This document shows positions 35,503 through 47,514 of a DNA stretch of 64,000 nucleotides, in pieces. The position numbers were made by a program, and so were the translations under genes. A model generated the notes under the pieces. That model was not told the origin of the DNA. It did no database searches and worked only from the letters and a program-made list of their open reading frames with translations. How positions within the stretch are numbered: position 1 is the first letter of the stretch; each line of letters begins with the position of its first letter. Source of the stretch: Phocoena phocoena (Eukaryota > Chordata > Mammalia > Artiodactyla > Phocoenidae); assembly GCF_963924675.1 (NCBI RefSeq), contig NC_089225.1:109630313-109694312 (forward strand). Reading direction: 5' to 3'.

Positions 35503-36078
35503 CATGCACCCCAATGTTTACAGCAGCACTATTCACAATAGCCAAGACGTGGAAGCAACCTAAATGTCCATCGACAGATGAAAGGATAAAGATGTGATAT
35601 ATATACATACACACACACACACACATATACACAATGGAATATTAGTCATAAAAAAGAATGAAATAATGCCATTTGCAGCAACATGGGTGGACCTAGAGAT
35701 TATCATACTAAGTGAAGTAAGTGAGACAGAGAAAGACAAATACCATATGATATCACTTATATGTGGAATCTAAAAAAAAGTGATGCAAATAAACTTAGTT
35801 ATGAAACAAATAGACTCACAGGCGTAGAAAACAAACATACGGTTGCCAGAGGGGATAGTGGCATAGGGAGAGAGTTTGAGATTAACATATACACACTACT
35901 ATACATAAAATAAACAACAAGGACCTACTGTATAGCACAGGGAACTATATCAATGTCTTATAATAACCTATAATGGAAAAGAATCTGAAAAAGAACAGAT
36001 ACATAACTGAATCACTTTGCTGTGACCTGAAGCTTGCACAACATTGTAAATTAGCTATTCTTCAATTTTAAAAAATGG
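35503..36078 (+). mobile_element. Older L1 3' end (sense)
   Basis: CAGCAGCACTATTCACAATA, GGAAGCAACCTAAATGTCCA, an ATATATAC/CA simple repeat at 35597-35632, CAACATGGGTGGACCTAGAG, ATATGATATCACTTATATGT and the end GAATCACTTTGCTGTGACCT give the last part of ORF2 and the 3' UTR. It is an older relative of copy A's 3' end (same words, more changes) and strongly 5' truncated. Confidence 0.85.
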
Positions 36079-36845
36079 TTATGGAGAAAAAACACATGAC
36101 CCCAGTAGAGTCTATTTCCCAGGATTAATGTACAGACGCCGGGAGCAGCGATTACTGTCTCCTGGGGTTGCAAGGCTGGAAGGCTCTGAAGGTGGGTCTC
36201 ACCATGATCCTCCCCCAAGAACAAGGTGCTTCTGCATCTGGAGCAGATGAAGCCAGGCGGGGACACGCAACGGTCAGAGAAAACAGCCTGTGAGCAGCCC
36301 TGCTCACTGAGGTCCTCCTTCCCCTTTGCTGTGCCAGCTCTTCAGCCCCACCAGTTCTCACAGAGCCCCACTTCTATTCCTGAGACCATAAACCTACTTG
36401 TACCTCAGGTCTAACAGAACCCCTGACTCGTCCCCTGGAGCTGCACTCCTATCGAGGAGACTTGCCCAGTAGAACTGGCCCTGCAGGTGGACATCTGCCT
36501 GAGGTGCTCTCCACTTTGGCTACACACCACGTCCTCCATCACCTGCCCCATGGAACACAGGTATGACACATACTTTAGGGACGATACAGTAATATAAAAT
36601 TAATTTTAAATAATGATGCTCACCTCTCTTAGAATGCACCTAATTAATTACGGGGCCATGCCTTTATTTTTTCAAGCCAAGAGAAGACTGAACTAGGCTT
36701 CCTTTCTTTCTCCCACTTGAAAGTCTCCTAAGATCCCCATGCTTATAGCCTCCTGCCATCCAGGGCAGGAATTTCCCAAAGACCTTTCACTGCTGTAAGG
36801 ATTTTAGGCTCAGAGAGGGCTTTAGGTGTTACTGTTTGAAAGCAC
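36079..36845. other. No gene seen
   Basis: Unique-looking sequence up to the target duplication of L1 copy B. Confidence 0.5.
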
Positions 36846-37149
36846 ATGCTCTTTCTTTCTTTCTTTCTTTTTTTTTTTTACTTAGTGTCTGTGTCACTTT
36901 TTTTTTTAATTTTTGAATTTTATTTAATTTATTTTTTTATACAGCAGGTTCCTATTAGTCATCAATTTTATACACATCAGTGTATACATGTCAATCCCAA
37001 TCACCCAATTCATCACACCACCACCCTCGTCCCCCTGCCGCTTTCCCCGCTTGGTGTCCATACGTTTGTTCTCTACATCCGTGTCTCAATTTCTCCCCTG
37101 CAAACCGGTTCATCTGTACCATTTTTCTAGGTTCCACATATATGCGTTA

Positions 37150-40100
37150 ATATACAATATTTGTTTTTCTCTTTCTGACTTACTTCACTCTGTATGACAG
37201 TCTCTAGATCCATCCACGTCTCAACAAATGACCCAATTTTGTTCCTTTTTATAGCCGAGTAATATTCCGTTGTATATATGTACCACATCATCTTTATCTA
37301 TTGGTCTGTCGGCATTTAGGTTGTTTCCATGACCTGGCTACTGTAAATAGTGCTGCAACGAACATTGGAGTGCATGTGTCTTTTTGAATTATGGTTTTCT
37401 CTGGGTATATGCCCAGTAGTGGGATTGCTGGGTCATATGGTAATTCTATTTTTAGTTTTTTAAGAAACCTCCATACTGTTCTCCATAGTGGCTGTTTCAA
37501 CTTACATTCCCACCAACAGTGCAAGAGGGTTCCCTTTTCTCCACACCCTCTCCAGCATTTGTTGTTTGTAGATTTTCTGATGATGCCCATTCTAACTGGT
37601 GTGAGGTGATACCTCATTGTAGTTTTGATTTGCATTTCTCTAATAATTAGTGATGCTGAGCAGCTTTTCATGTGCTTCTTGGCCATCTGTATATCTTCTT
37701 TGGAGAAATGTCTGTTTAGGTCTTCTGCCCATTTTTGGATTGTATTGCTTGTTTTTTTTAATATTGAGCTGCATGAGCTGTTTATATATTTTGTAGATTA
37801 ATCCTTTGTCCATTGATTCATTTGCAAATATTTTCTCCCATTCTGAGGGTTGTCTTTTCATCTTGTTTATGGTTTCCTTTGCTGTGCAAAAGCTTTTAAG
37901 CTTCATTAGGTCCCATTTGTTTATTTTTGTTTTTATTTCCATTACTTTAGGAGGTGGATCAAAAAAGATCTTGCTGTGATTTATGTCAAAGAGTGTGTTC
38001 TTCCTGAGTTTTCCTCTAAGAGTTTTACAGTGTATCATCTTACATTTAGGTCTCTAATCCATTTTGAGTTTATTTTTGTGTATGGTGTTAGGGAGTGTTC
38101 TAATTTCATTCTTTTATATGTAGCTGTCCAGTTTTCCCAGCACCACTTAATTAAGAGGCTGTCTCTTCTCCATTGTATACCCTTGCCTCCTTTGTCATAG
38201 ATTAGTTGACATTGGTGCGTGGGTTTACCTCTGGGCTTTCTATCTTGTTCCATTGATCTATGTTTCTCTTTTTGTGCCAGTACCATGTCGTCTTGATTAC
38301 TGTAGCTTTGTAGTATAGTCTGAAGTCAGGGAGTCTGATTTCTCCAGCTCCATTTTTTTCCCTCAAGACTGCTTTTGCTATTTGGGGTCTTTTTTGTCTC
38401 CATACAAATTTTAAGATGACGTGTTCTAGTTCCGTAAAAAATGCCATTGGCAATTTGATAGGGATTGCATTGAATCTGTACACTGCTTTGGGTAGTATAG
38501 TCATTCTCACAATATTGATTCTTCCAACCCAAGAACATGGCATATCTCTCCATTTGTTGGTATCACCTTTAGTTTCTTTCATCAGTGTCATAGTTTTCTG
38601 CATACAGGTCTTTTGTCTCCCTAGGTAGGTTTATTCCTAGGTATTTTATTCATTTTGTTGCAGTGGTAAATGGGAGTGTTTCCTTAATTTCTCTTTCAGA
38701 TTTTTCATCATTAGTGTATAGGAATGCAAGAGATTTCTGTGCATTAATTTTGTATCCTGCAACTCTCCCAAATTCATTGATTAGCTCTAGTAGCTTTCTG
38801 GTGGCATCTTTAGGATTCTCTATGTATAGTATCATGTCATCTGCAAACAGTTACAGTTTTACCTCTTCTTTTCTGATTTGGATTCCTTTTATTTCTTTTT
38901 CTTCCCTGATTGCCATGGCTAGGATTTCCAAAGCTATGTTGAATAATAGTGGCGAGAGTGTACATCCTTGTCTTGTTCCTGATCTTAGAGGAAATGCTTT
39001 CAGTTTTTCACCATTGAGAATGTTTGCTGTGGGTTTGTCATATATGGCCTTTATTACGTTGAGGTAGGTTCCCTCTATGCTCACTATCTGGAGAGTTTTT
39101 ATCATAAATCGGTGTTGAATTTTGTCAAAAGCTTTTTCTGCATTTATTGAGATGATCAAATGGTTTTTATTCTTCAATTTGTTAGTATGGTGTATCACAT
39201 TGATTGATTTGTGTACATTGAAGAATCCTTGAATCCTTGGGATAAATCCCACTTGATCATGCTGTATGATCCTTTTACTGTGTTGCTGGATTCTGTTTGC
39301 TAGTATTTTGTTGAGGATTTTTGCATCTATATTCATCAGTGATATTGTTCTGTAATTTTCTTTTTTGTAGTGTCTTTGTCTGATATTGGTGTCAGGGTGA
39401 TGGTGGCCTCATAGAATGAGTTTGGGAGTGTTCCTGCCTCCACAATTTTTTGGAAGAGTTTGAGAAGGATGGGTGTTAGTTGTTTTCTAAATGTTTGATA
39501 GAATTCACCTGTGAAGCCATCTGCTCCTGGACTTTTGTTTGTTGGAAGATTTTTAATCACAGCTTCAAGTTCATAACTTGTGATTGGTCTGTTCATGTTT
39601 TCTTTTTCTTCCTGGTTCAGTCTTGGAAGGTTATACCTTTCTAAGAATTTGTCCATTTCTTCCAGGTTGTGCATTTTATTGGCATAGAGTTGTTTGTAGT
39701 AGTCTCTTAGGATGCTTTGTATTTCTTTAGTGTTTGTTGTAACTTCTCCTTTTTCATTTCTAATTTTATTGATTTGAGTCCTCTCCCTCTTTTACTTGAT
39801 GAGTCTGGCTAATGGTTTATGAATTTTGCTTATCTTCTCCAAGAACCAGATTTTAGTTTTATTGATCTTTGTTATTATTTTCTTTGTTTCTATATCATTT
39901 ATTTCTGCTCTGATCATGATGATTTCTTTCCTTCTGCTAACTTTGGGTTTTGTTTGTTCTTCTTTCTCTAGTTACTTCAGGTGTAAGGTTAGATTATTTA
40001 TTTGAGATTTTTCCTGTTTCTTGAAGTAGGCTTGTATAGCTATAAACTTCCCTCTTAGAACTGCTTTTGCTGCATCCCATAGGTTTTGGATCATCGTGTT

Positions 40101-40936
40101 TTCATTGTCATTTGTCTGTAGGTATTTTTTTATTTCCTCTTTGATTTCTTCAGTGATCTCTTGGTTATTTAGTAGTGTATTGTTTAGCCTCCATGTGTTT
40201 GTGTTTTTTACGTTTTTTCCCTGTAATTGATTTCTAATCTCATAGCGTTGTGGTCAGAAAAGATGCTTGATATGATTTCAATTTTCTTAAATTTACTGAG
40301 GCTTGATTTGTGACCCAAGATGTGATCTATCCTGGAGACTGTTCCATGCACACTTGAGAAGAAAGTGTAATCTGCTGGTTTTGGATGGAATGTCCTATAA
40401 ATATCAATTAAAACTATTTGGTCTATTGTGTCATTTAAAGCTTCTGTTTCCTTATTCATTTTCATTTTTGATGATCTGTCCTTTGGTGTAAGTGAGGTGT
40501 TAAAGTCCCCCACTATTATTATGTTACTGTCAATTTCCTCTTTTATGGCTGTTAGCAGTTGCCTTATGTATTGACGTTCTCTTATGTTGGGTGCATATAT
40601 ATTTATAATTGTTATATTTTCTTCTTGGGTTGATCCCCTGATCATTATGTAGTGTCCTTCCTTGTCTCTTGTAACATTCTTTATTTTAAAATCTATTTTA
40701 TCTGATATGAGCATAGCTACTCCAGCTTCCTTTTGATTTCCATTTGCATGGAATATCTTTTTCCATCCCCTCACTTCCAGTCTGAATGTGTCCCTAGGTT
40801 TGAAGTGGGTCTCTTGTAGACAGCATATATATGAGTCTTGTTTTTGTATCCATTCAGTGAGCCTGTGTCTTTTGGTTGTAGCATTTAATCCATTCATGTT
40901 TAAGGTAATTATCGATATGTATGTTCCTATGACCAT
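37150..40936 (-). pseudogene. L1 copy B ORF2, endonuclease domain intact, later parts frameshifted
   Basis: The ORF2 start is the ATG at 40934-40936 (MVIGTYISIITLNMNGLN). The endonuclease domain is open to 40208 and keeps CCLQETHF, VGDFNTSL and the SDHNAM end, the usual catalytic and metal-binding neighbourhood. The reverse transcriptase and C-terminal regions are split over 39336-39674, 38851-39336, 38650-38835, 38202-38603, 37640-38038 and 37294-37686. The catalytic region next to [10 protein letters not shown] is disrupted. The element cannot encode a full protein. Confidence 0.85.
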
Positions 40937-40993
40937 TTTCTTAATTGTTTTGGGATTTCTTTGTAGGTCCTTTTCTTCTCTTGTGTTTCCCAC

Positions 40994-41899
40994 TTAAAGA
41001 AGTTCCTTTAGCATTTGTTGTGGAGCTGGTTTGGTGGTGCTGAATTATCTTAGCTTTTGCTTGTCTGTAAAGCTTTTGATTTCTCCATCAAATCTGAATG
41101 AGATCCTTGTCAGGTAGAATAATCTTGGTTGTAGGTTCTTCCTTTTCATCACTTTAAATATATCATGCCACTCCCTTCTGGCTTGTAGAGTTTCTGCTGA
41201 GAAATCAGCTGTTAAGCTTATGGGAGTTCCCTTGTATGTTATTTGTCATTTTTCCCTTGCTGCTTTTCATAATTTTTCTCTGTCTTTGATTTTTGCCAAT
41301 TTGATTACTATGTGTCTTGGCATGTTTCTCCTTGGGTTTATCCTGTATAGGACTCTCTGTGCTTCCTGGACTTGGGTGGCTATTTCTTTTCCCATGTTAG
41401 GGAAGTTTTCTACTATAATCTCTTCAAATATCTTCTCTGGTCCTTTCTCTCTCTCTTCTCCTTCTGGGACCCCTATAATGTGAATGTTGTTGCGTTTAAT
41501 GTTGTCCCAGAGGTCTCTTAGGCTGCCTTCATTTCTTTTCATTCTTTTTTCTTTATTCTGTTCCACAGCAGTGAATTCCACCATTCTGCCTTCCAGGTCA
41601 CTTATCCATTCTTCTGCCTCAGTTATTCTGCTATTGATTCCTTCTAGTGTAGTTTTCATTTCAGTTATTGTATTGTTCATCTCTGTTTGTTTGTTCTTTA
41701 ATTCTTCTAGGTCTCTGTTAAACATTTCTTGCATCTTCTCGATCTTTGCCTCCATTCTTTTTCCAAGGTCCTGGATCATCTTCACTATCATTATTCTGGA
41801 TTCTTTTTCTGGAAGGTTGCCTAGCTCCACTTCATTTACTTGTTTTTCTGGGGTTTTATCTTGTTTCTTCATCTGGTGCATAGCCCTCTGCCTTTTCAT
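40994..41899 (-). pseudogene. L1 copy B ORF1, mostly open but broken near its C-terminus
   Basis: The start is MKRQRAMHQMKKQDK at 41899. The coiled coil (EGINSRITEAEEWISDLEG, NKEKRMKRNEGSLRDLWDNI) and the RNA-recognition start (NNIHIIGVPEGEEREKG) are continuous, as is most of the domain to PRHIVIKLAKIKDREKL, where a stop occurs near 41267. The final part lies in other frames. This is the best preserved ORF1 in the window. The open frame also continues upstream across the L1 boundary into flanking DNA to 42247, which is accidental. Confidence 0.82.
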
Positions 41900-41983
41900 C
41901 TTGTCTATCTTTCTGTGAATGTGGTTTTTGTTCCACAGGCTGCAGGATTGTAGTTCTTCTTGCTTCTCACAGATGCTCTTTCT

Positions 41984-42540
41984 GTTGTCTTGCTTTTCCT
42001 CTCCCTTCCCCCCACTGACCTCTGCACCTTGGCAGGAAAATGCACAGGCCTGGAGAGGGAGACTCTGCCCCTGCACCACCCTGCGCAGGTGCTGGCTGGG
42101 GAGCTGGGTGCCAACAGGAGAGTGAGGGGTGCTCGGACACTCTTCATGCAGCTTCCAGTGGTACCCGTGACCCTTCCCACAGCCTCTCTGAGGGCCTGAC
42201 CTGTTGCAGCTGCTGGGAGCACAGTAGACCTTTGTGAAAACCAGCAAATGAGTGAATCAAAGGAGCAGGGATTAGAGCCAGTGTGCCAGCTGGACGTGCA
42301 TGTGGAGCTCATTGGAGAACTGCCGAGTCCCCTTTCTCCACTGCACTGTGTGTGTCTGTAACCCAGAACACACCTTTGCAAAACAGGAACAGCAAAGTGG
42401 CAGCTGCACAGAGCCCCCTGCTGTAACCCTGCTCCTACACCATGCTGTCACCACGCTCTGCCCCATGTTTGTGTTCACTCATCTCCTATCAAACCCAAGG
42501 TGGGTCTCCTATCCACCCCATGGACACACACCCATTCTGA
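41984..42540. other. No gene; unique sequence at the 5' flank of L1 copy B
   Basis: GC-richer unique sequence. Several overlapping frames on both strands have no recognised protein. No promoter-like features beyond chance were seen. Confidence 0.5.
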
Positions 42541-42655
42541 AATAAGGAAGCCCACATCCTCAAAGCTAAGCCAGTTCACCCAGCTGGTGCATGATGGAGC
42601 TGGGATCAGTGTCAGACCCGCCCACCCCACTGCCTGAGTTCTGCGCCTCCCAAAT
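42541..42655 (-). mobile_element. Antisense MIR fragment
   Basis: CCAGTTCACCCAGCTGGTGC, ATGATGGAGCTGGGATCAGT and GTCAGACCCGCCCACC follow the reverse complement of the MIR core. Short and diverged. Confidence 0.5.
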
Positions 42656-42689
42656 GGGTCCCCTGTTGGTCATCATTCTCTTGGTGTCG

Positions 42690-42985
42690 GGACCCCCACT
42701 TTGAGATGGGTGTCATTATTCCTGTGAGGTGTGGATGGCTCTACAATGGGGATGGCTCTCACAGGGGAGCAGGGGAGATTTTGGTCCCCAGGGGATATCT
42801 GGCAATGTCTGGAGACACCTCCACAACCTGGGGGTGGTGCTGGAGTTTGCTACTGGCATCTAGTGTGTAACAGTCAGGGATGCCAGTAAACTTCCTACAG
42901 TGCACAGGACAGCCCCTAAAATAAAGACGTCTTCAGTCCCAAATGGCCATCGTGCTGAGGTTGAGAAAACTGCCCTATAAGATCC
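42690..42985. mobile_element. MER20-like hAT MITE
   Basis: GGAGATTTTGGTCCCCAGGG, GATATCTGGCAATGTCTGGA, GACACCTCCACAACCTGGGG, GCTACTGGCATCTAGTGTGT, GATGCCAGTAAACTTCCTAC and GTGCTGAGGTTGAGAAAACT give the whole MER20-type pattern in order. Confidence 0.8.
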
Positions 42986-43064
42986 CTCCATAACTAAGCC
43001 CCTACTGGTTTCCCAAATTAGCAGAAAACATGGTTAAGGGAGAGCACAGACTGCTCTCACTAAT

Positions 43065-44000
43065 TATTCATTCATTTGACCAGTATTTACTGAGTGCCAG
43101 CTATGGGCCAAGCACTCCTCTAACTGCTGGAGACTTAACAGTGAACCAGACAGATCTGCTCACCTGGAGCAGATATTCTAACCAGGGCTGAGGAGAAAGA
43201 CAGACACAAAATGAATCAACAAACAGAAAAATAGCAGATGCTGATAAGAGCTATTTGGAGAATTGCAACAAGGTGGTGTAGTAGGGAGGGATGAGGTGTC
43301 TGATTTTGATCTGGTGGTCAGAGTGGTCCCCTGCAGGAGTGATATTTAAGCTGAACCACAAGAAGATGCCAGCCACCGATGTATCAGGAAGAGAGTTTTC
43401 TAGGCAGAGGCGAGAGTGATTGCAAAGATTCAAGACAGGAAGGGGCTTGTTGTGTCTGAGGAACAGACAAAAGCCAACGTAGGAAAGAAAGACAGGAGGG
43501 AGGCCGGTGGGACAAATGTCACCTGGGTGTGAGGGGATCCACTGGAGGGTCTGATAGGAGACTGATGGGCTCTGGTCTGTTTCCAGAGATGGCCCACTGA
43601 TGTAGATGGGCTAGAAGAGAGCAGGGAAGTCTGTTAGATGGTTACCAGGTAATCCAGGGGGAGTGATGGGGGTGTGGATGGTGTGGTGAGAATGGGATAA
43701 AGGGAAGTGCAGAGATGGGGGACGGGGGGAGGATTTCAAGAACGAGGAGTTCTTTAGGGAGGGGTGAGGGCAGGACAGGAATCCAGGGTAAGTCCTGTAT
43801 GCAGCCTGGGCAAGGGAGACCTGGACGAGAAGCAAGGTGTGGTGCAGTTCAAACTGAGCCGTTGGTTTTAGCCAGTTCAGCTTCAAATGCGCACGTGATC
43901 CCCCTGTGGAGCTGTAAGCAGGCAGCTGGATCTCATCAGTGGACTGGAGTTTCCAGAGGATGGAGCTGGAGAGAAGGGCTTAGGAACTTCTCAGGAGTTA
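43065..44000 (-). mobile_element. Antisense L2 LINE, about 0.9 kb
   Basis: From ATTCATTCATTTGACCAGTA (the L2 3' tail in reverse) the plus strand continues with CTGAGTGCCAGCTATGGGCC, ACTGCTGGAGACTTAACAGT, GATATTTAAGCTGAACCACA, GAGTTTTCTAGGCAGAGGCG, and later AAGCAGGCAGCTGGATCTCA, all in L2 antisense order. The frames at 43715-44065 are shadows of it. Confidence 0.75.
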
Positions 44001-44794
44001 CTGAAATGAATCCTCCCCCCACCCCCATTTTGTTTTTGCCACTGAATGGGGTACTGATGGGGTGAGACCATGCCGGGAGCAGGTGAGGTCATCTCCCAGA
44101 ACGCCATGCCTGTCATTGAGTTCTTTCTAAATGTAACAGGTGACTTCTTTTCCTTCTATACCCTTGAATATGTGCAAACTGCCTTCTACAAAAGGCCAGC
44201 TCTGGGCTCTGGGGTCCCGTAATGAACAGGAGAGCAGGAATATTGAGGAGGGATGGGAGGCAGGGTCATGGGGAGGAAGGACACGAGCAGCTCTCATCCG
44301 ATGCTGGGACCTCTGCACACTCGCTGACACTTACAGGGACTTATCCCCAGAGGAGAGTGGACAGTCCTCTGGCACCCTTGACTGAGCACAGTGACTTGCA
44401 GCTCCTGGAAATCTGCACATATGCCTGGAATTATAGAACGTGCCTGGCCTGTCTTGAGGAAGCAGCTTCCCTGACCTAATTTATAATAATGCCTGACAAT
44501 GACCGTGGCTGGATCCCAGAGGCAGCACCATGGCCTCTACCCTTTTGATGGTCCCCAGGTACCCCCCACCAGATCTCCTGCCCTCTCACATGTGGCTTCC
44601 TGGATAAGAGAGACAAGAGTGGCTCTCTCGCCCTCAGGGACTAATTTCTTAGAATTAATGACCTTTTAAAAGAGAAAGAGCTCAGCTTTGTCACTCTAAT
44701 ACAATGGTTCCTGAATTCTTCATGGAATTAGCTAGGTCTTATTCCTGCTTCAAAGACGAGCAGCTGAGAGAGGCAGAAATGGGAATGGGGAAGA
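44001..44794. other. No gene seen
   Basis: Unique-looking sequence; short frames with no recognised similarity. Confidence 0.5.
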
Positions 44795-44950
44795 AAGAAT
44801 CTGAACATTTTCTGACTGCCCACTGCATACCAGGTGTTGTGCTTGGTGAAGATGTGTTTCCTCACTGAAGTCTCACAGTAACTCTTCCAGGTGGGTGTTA
44901 TCTGGGTTAGACTAGAGATTCAGAGAGGTTGAGTAACATGCTCAAGTAAT
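44795..44950 (-). mobile_element. Antisense MIR fragment
   Basis: GCCCACTGCATACCAGGTGT, AGTCTCACAGTAACTCTTCC, AGGTGGGTGTTATCTGGGTT and GAGATTCAGAGAGGTTGAGT, AACATGCTCAAG follow the MIR reverse complement. Confidence 0.7.
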
Positions 44951-45689
44951 GTAAAAATAATAGGAAGGAAAATGCTCTCAACCTTGGGGTCTTCAAAGAC
45001 GCCTGTGACCCCTCTGCTGCCACCCTGATGGTTCCAGCAAGCTGTCACATTAACCTCACGACAAGGCCCTCTTTTGAGAACTGTGACTGAAGAACTACTT
45101 GTTCTTCTGCCGACCAATCTCAGCCACTCTTGGGCACAATTCAGTAGTCGTGAGACGGTCACGGATGTTCAGCTCAGTTGCTGCCATCTCTCTGCCAGAC
45201 TGATGGTGCTGGGAGGTTTGGGTTGGAGCCATCACGTTCCTATCACGTCACATCAACCACTAGCTCTGCTCGGACCCATCTGCCACATCCCTCATCTTGA
45301 TTTGAAGATCAATATCTAGATTGCAAGGCATAGAAAGGCTTACGTTACCTACTTGGCTGTCTGTTTGCCTTTGGGTTAGCGAGGTTCCATTTTCAGCCAA
45401 GTAGAACATGATCAACCATACAGATTGTTTAAAATGGCCAACTTTCTGCAATTCAAAGCATTTGGGGGGGAAATAAAATCACTATCCCTGATGAGGTAGA
45501 GAAAATTGTCAAGAACGTTTGACTCAAATGAAGACCATGGATCAACACTCTTCCAGGTTAAGTCAAAAAGTATGTAAAAGCCACTCTTTGAACCAATGCA
45601 GCTTTCTCTGATGCATTTACAAAGCTTTCTCAGAGAATCTCATTGTTAGATAAAATTTTTTATTTTATTTAACAAACACATCTGTGCCA
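44951..45689. other. No gene seen
   Basis: Unique-looking sequence without recognised coding or RNA features. Confidence 0.5.
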
Positions 45690-45840
45690 GATATGTTCTA
45701 AGTCATATACATATATTAATTCAAGAGTCCACATAATAAAACTAAAAAGTAGGTACTTTTGTAGGAAACACAGGCAAAGAACTACCCAAATTCACAAGCA
45801 GGTGGGTGGTGTTGCCAGCATCCAAGCTCAGGCTGCACTC
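45690..45840 (-). mobile_element. Antisense MIR fragment
   Basis: CAGATATGTTCTAAGTCATA, AAAAGTAGGTACTTTTGTAG, GAAACACAGGCAAAGAACTA and CATCCAAGCTCAGGCTGCAC follow the MIR reverse complement, diverged. Confidence 0.55.
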
Positions 45841-46094
45841 TGCTATATCTAAAATGAAAAGAAAAACAGCTCCAAAAATGTCCCTGTTTCTTAAACAAAT
45901 TGCAGAGAATCATACTTCAATATTCTTAATTACTTCCCCCAACCTTATTCCAATATTCCTTACACACATAACTCTGCCCTCAGGACTAACAATCACAAAA
46001 TTCACTCTTTGGGCTCGGGAAAATATTCTGTAACCTATTAATAAATGTGTCTCCTTTTTAGATTAAAGTATTACTCATGGTACACGGATCAAAA

Positions 46095-46134
46095 TGGCCC
46101 TATTTGATCTTTGGCAAAAGATCAAATAGGGCCA
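46095..46134. repeat. Perfect palindrome: 18-bp arms, 4-bp loop
   Basis: The left arm TGGCCCTATTTGATCTTT (46095-46112) and the right arm AAAGATCAAATAGGGCCA (46117-46134) are exact reverse complements around GGCA. The surrounding AT-rich DNA shows no matching transposon ends. It could extrude as a short cruciform or come from templated repair. Confidence 0.97.
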
Positions 46135-46781
46135 ACTTATCTGTTAAGATGTTGGAGTGACAAGATTATCTCTGACAGATGAAAACAATTAGATATAAGT
46201 ATAGGCTGTAATAAATTACTCCATGAGAAAGTAGACACCTTTTTTATTCCAAGACCTCTGACTAGTATCAAGAGTAGATTAAATGCATTCCTTTAGGGGA
46301 AATATATGCTACCAGAAAGTTCTGCAGAGTCTGATGGATTAATATTCATTGGAATGAAAGTGGAGAAGATCCTCTATGTTAAGAATGTTTCTCCTAAGTT
46401 ATTAGTATCCATTTATCATACCATCTAGCATATCTGAAGCCCTGGATTATAAATTTTACCACCCTTTGCTACTTTTATTTACTCCCTTTTCATGTGCATT
46501 CTCCTGTGCCTGCTTACCCAGCCTGGATCCCACTGTTCAGCAAATGAATGACCATTGTATTAAAAGCTCCTACTCTCTGTATCCCTGTCCTTCTGCTCTA
46601 TACTCCCAGCAAATGCCACACCCTGTCCTAGCTCTGCAGCCTGACGACTTAGTTCTTTTGTCTCAATTCCTAACCATCCTAAGCTGCAGATTCAGGACAC
46701 GGCCAGTTCATGTTCTCCAGCCCCTGTGGACCTGAGTGCTCTTCTCAGTTCATTTACTTGTTCTTGGTTATCTACTGTCAT
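46135..46781. other. No gene seen
   Basis: Unique-looking sequence. The frame at 46466-46735 has no recognised similarity. Confidence 0.5.
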
Positions 46782-47310
46782 GGGCAGAAAAATGGCCCCA
46801 AAGTTGCCCCTGTCCTAATCCCCAAAACCTGGACTATGCTACATTGCATGGCAAAAACTAAAAAAAAATAACTTTGCAGATGTGATTAAGTTAAGGAACT
46901 AGAGATGGGGGAGATTATCCTGGATTATTTGATGAGCCAGTGTAATCACAGGGATCCTCATAAGAGGAAGACAGGAGGGTCAGAGTCAGAGAAGGAAAAG
47001 TGATGATGGAAGCAGGTCAGAGAAAGAGAGAGAGAGAGATACTAGAAGATATGATACCACTGGTTTTGAAGCTGGAGGATGTGGCACTGAGCCAAGGAAT
47101 GTGGGCCTCCTTTAGAATCTGGAAAAGTCTAGAAAACATCCTCCCCTAGAGTCCACAAGGAACACAGTCCTGCTGACACCTTGATTTTAGCCCAGTACAC
47201 CCTATTTGAACTTCTCATCTCCAGGTACTTAAAAGAATAAATTTGTGTTGTTAAAGCCACTAAGTTTATTGAAAGTTGTTAGAGCAGCGGTAGGAAATAG
47301 CACAATTATT
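46782..47310 (+). mobile_element. MaLR LTR (MLT1-like)
   Basis: AAAATGGCCCCAAAGTTGCC, CTGTCCTAATCCCCAAAACC, TTGCAGATGTGATTAAGTTA, AGATTATCCTGGATTATTTG, GTAATCACAGGGATCCTCAT, a GA-rich run, ACACCTTGATTTTAGCCCAG and TTGTGTTGTTAAAGCCACTA appear in LTR order in sense. A short AG run (about 47024-47039) lies within. Confidence 0.75.
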
Positions 47311-47514
47311 CTTCCCATACCTCCAGAAAATACCCAAAACATCACCTCTCTCTTCACCAGTTCTAGATCCTCACTTCTCAGCAGACCACTCCACCTATGA
47401 TTTCACAAGGAAAAACAGAAAGTCAGATATTCCTTCATCAATTAGTCACAAATCCCTTCCCCCATCCCCACACAGACACACACACACACATTCTTTCTTT
47501 ACCCTGCCTTTTTT

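Larger units (their letters stand above)
36857..41972 (-). mobile_element. LINE-1 copy B, 5' truncated, with target duplication and 3' transduction
   Basis: About 5.1 kb on the minus strand, truncated about 73 bp upstream of ORF1. A perfect 11-bp target duplication, ATGCTCTTTCT, is at 36846-36856 and 41973-41983. Its 3' UTR (TATACAGCAGGTTCCTATTA, CATACGTTTGTTCTCTAC on the plus strand) differs from that of copy A, so the two are different subfamilies. After a first A tract the element has 18 bp of extra sequence (36880-36897) and then a second A tract ending in an AAAG microsatellite next to the duplication. Confidence 0.93.

Noticed and set aside
46095..46134. microRNA precursor hairpin
   Set aside because: The stem is only 18 bp with a 4-base loop, too short for a normal pre-miRNA, and no extended pairing exists on either side.
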